From Henricia sp. BOLD:AAB3569 (Eukaryota; Echinodermata; Asteroidea; Spinulosida; Echinasteridae), in contig JBBELK010001393.1 in assembly GCA_037783545.1 (NCBI GenBank), forward strand, positions 62,001-126,000: a stretch of DNA of 64,000 bases, in the 5' to 3' direction. Below the pieces are notes generated by a model that saw only the letters and a list, made by a program, of their open reading frames with translations, did no database searches and had not been told where the DNA came from. A program made the position numbers and the translations under genes. Positions 63,889 through 64,000 of the stretch are shown here, piece after piece. The stretch's first letter is position 1, and the number at the start of each line of letters is the position of its first letter.

Positions 63889-64000
63889 GTAACCACGTAG
63901 CCGAGCTCCGTTTTCCCTAAACTCTGAAATTTCTCGGCCATTTCCCAGCGAAAATCTGTCAATTTTGCATGACAAGTGCGGAATATATACAGTTTGGAGC

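Larger units (their letters stand above)
55728..64000. repeat. 273-bp tandem satellite array, 30 full units plus partial
   Basis: Units start GTAACCACGTAGCCGAGCTC at 55728, 56001, 56274 and so on; the last starts at 63889. The period is 273 bp with a few indels (for example -1 near 57370, -1 near 59545, about -31 near 63770). Variable sites are CTACATCCTTAAA or CTAAACTCTGAAA, and GTCCAAAGGTACACCTG, GTCCAAATGTACACCTG or GTACAAATGTACACCAG. 273 = 91 x 3, so one minus-strand frame (TVAVGTPCAAQVYLWTAVDS ... KTELGYVVT) stays open for up to 754 codons (59542-61806), breaking only at indels. It continues past the right edge. Confidence 0.97.

Noticed and set aside
55694-63962. Large ORFs (up to 754 codons) across the right end as repeat-protein genes
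   Set aside because: They follow from a 273-bp tandem unit with one stop-free frame; other frames are open too, indels break the frame, and no start, splice or domain context supports a gene.
55728-64000. CRISPR-like array
   Set aside because: The units are directly contiguous 273-bp repeats without spacers, in a eukaryotic sequence.

Overview
ORGANISM. The window reads as nuclear DNA of an invertebrate animal, probably marine. It holds one intron-rich animal gene with GT-AG introns, abundant TA, TAA/TTA, TTAA and 8-bp-TSD DNA transposon relics, tRNA-derived SINEs, LINE pieces and many palindromic ACATGT/TACATGTA words. Deuterostome or lophotrochozoan marine lineages fit that style. I cannot name the species. 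No prokaryotic gene organisation is present. LAYOUT, 1-37.4 kb: the minus strand carries the 5' part of a CADPS/CAPS orthologue (calcium-dependent secretion activator, a priming factor for dense-core vesicle exocytosis). I placed eight exons by similarity to the animal family, splice consensus and phase continuity: 37426-36617, 11821-11741, 10481-10327, 8315-8222, 6588-6467, 4051-3940, 2756-2620 and 32-1 (partial). They join in frame for about 514 codons, covering the N-terminal region, the C2 domain and the first residues of the PH domain. The gene continues past the left edge. Intron 1 (about 24.8 kb) and the shorter introns are packed with small non-autonomous DNA transposons. Some still carry recognisable transposase remnants: a palindromic element with a DUF4817-type helix-turn-helix, a PIF/Harbinger piece and a 2.25-kb pogo/Tigger-like element. 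37.4-38.1 kb holds the likely CADPS promoter, with a YY1-like motif. 38.8-49.05 kb is bounded by long (about 1.7 kb) terminal inverted repeats built from iterated CTTAAGAAA and ATCATAATT..GAGT(G/A)CA sub-motifs. The right arm is split by a roughly 3-kb insert whose own inverted arms carry a Penelope-like N-terminal coding piece and which encloses a LINE 3' end. 49.3-50.0 kb shows decayed relatives of the satellite seen further right. 50.27-52.09 kb is a nest of two short-element families; two insertions have perfect 9-bp target duplications. 52.47-55.73 kb is a 5'-truncated, frameshifted L1/Tx1-like LINE on the minus strand. 55.73 kb to the right edge is a 273-bp tandem array (30 full units plus a partial one). 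Its length of 91 codons keeps one minus-strand frame open for hundreds of residues, and it shows local 3-unit (819-bp) higher-order organisation. CADPS is the only gene I believe is functional here; everything else is mobile or repetitive DNA. Coordinates of repeats come from reading by eye and may shift by a few bases.
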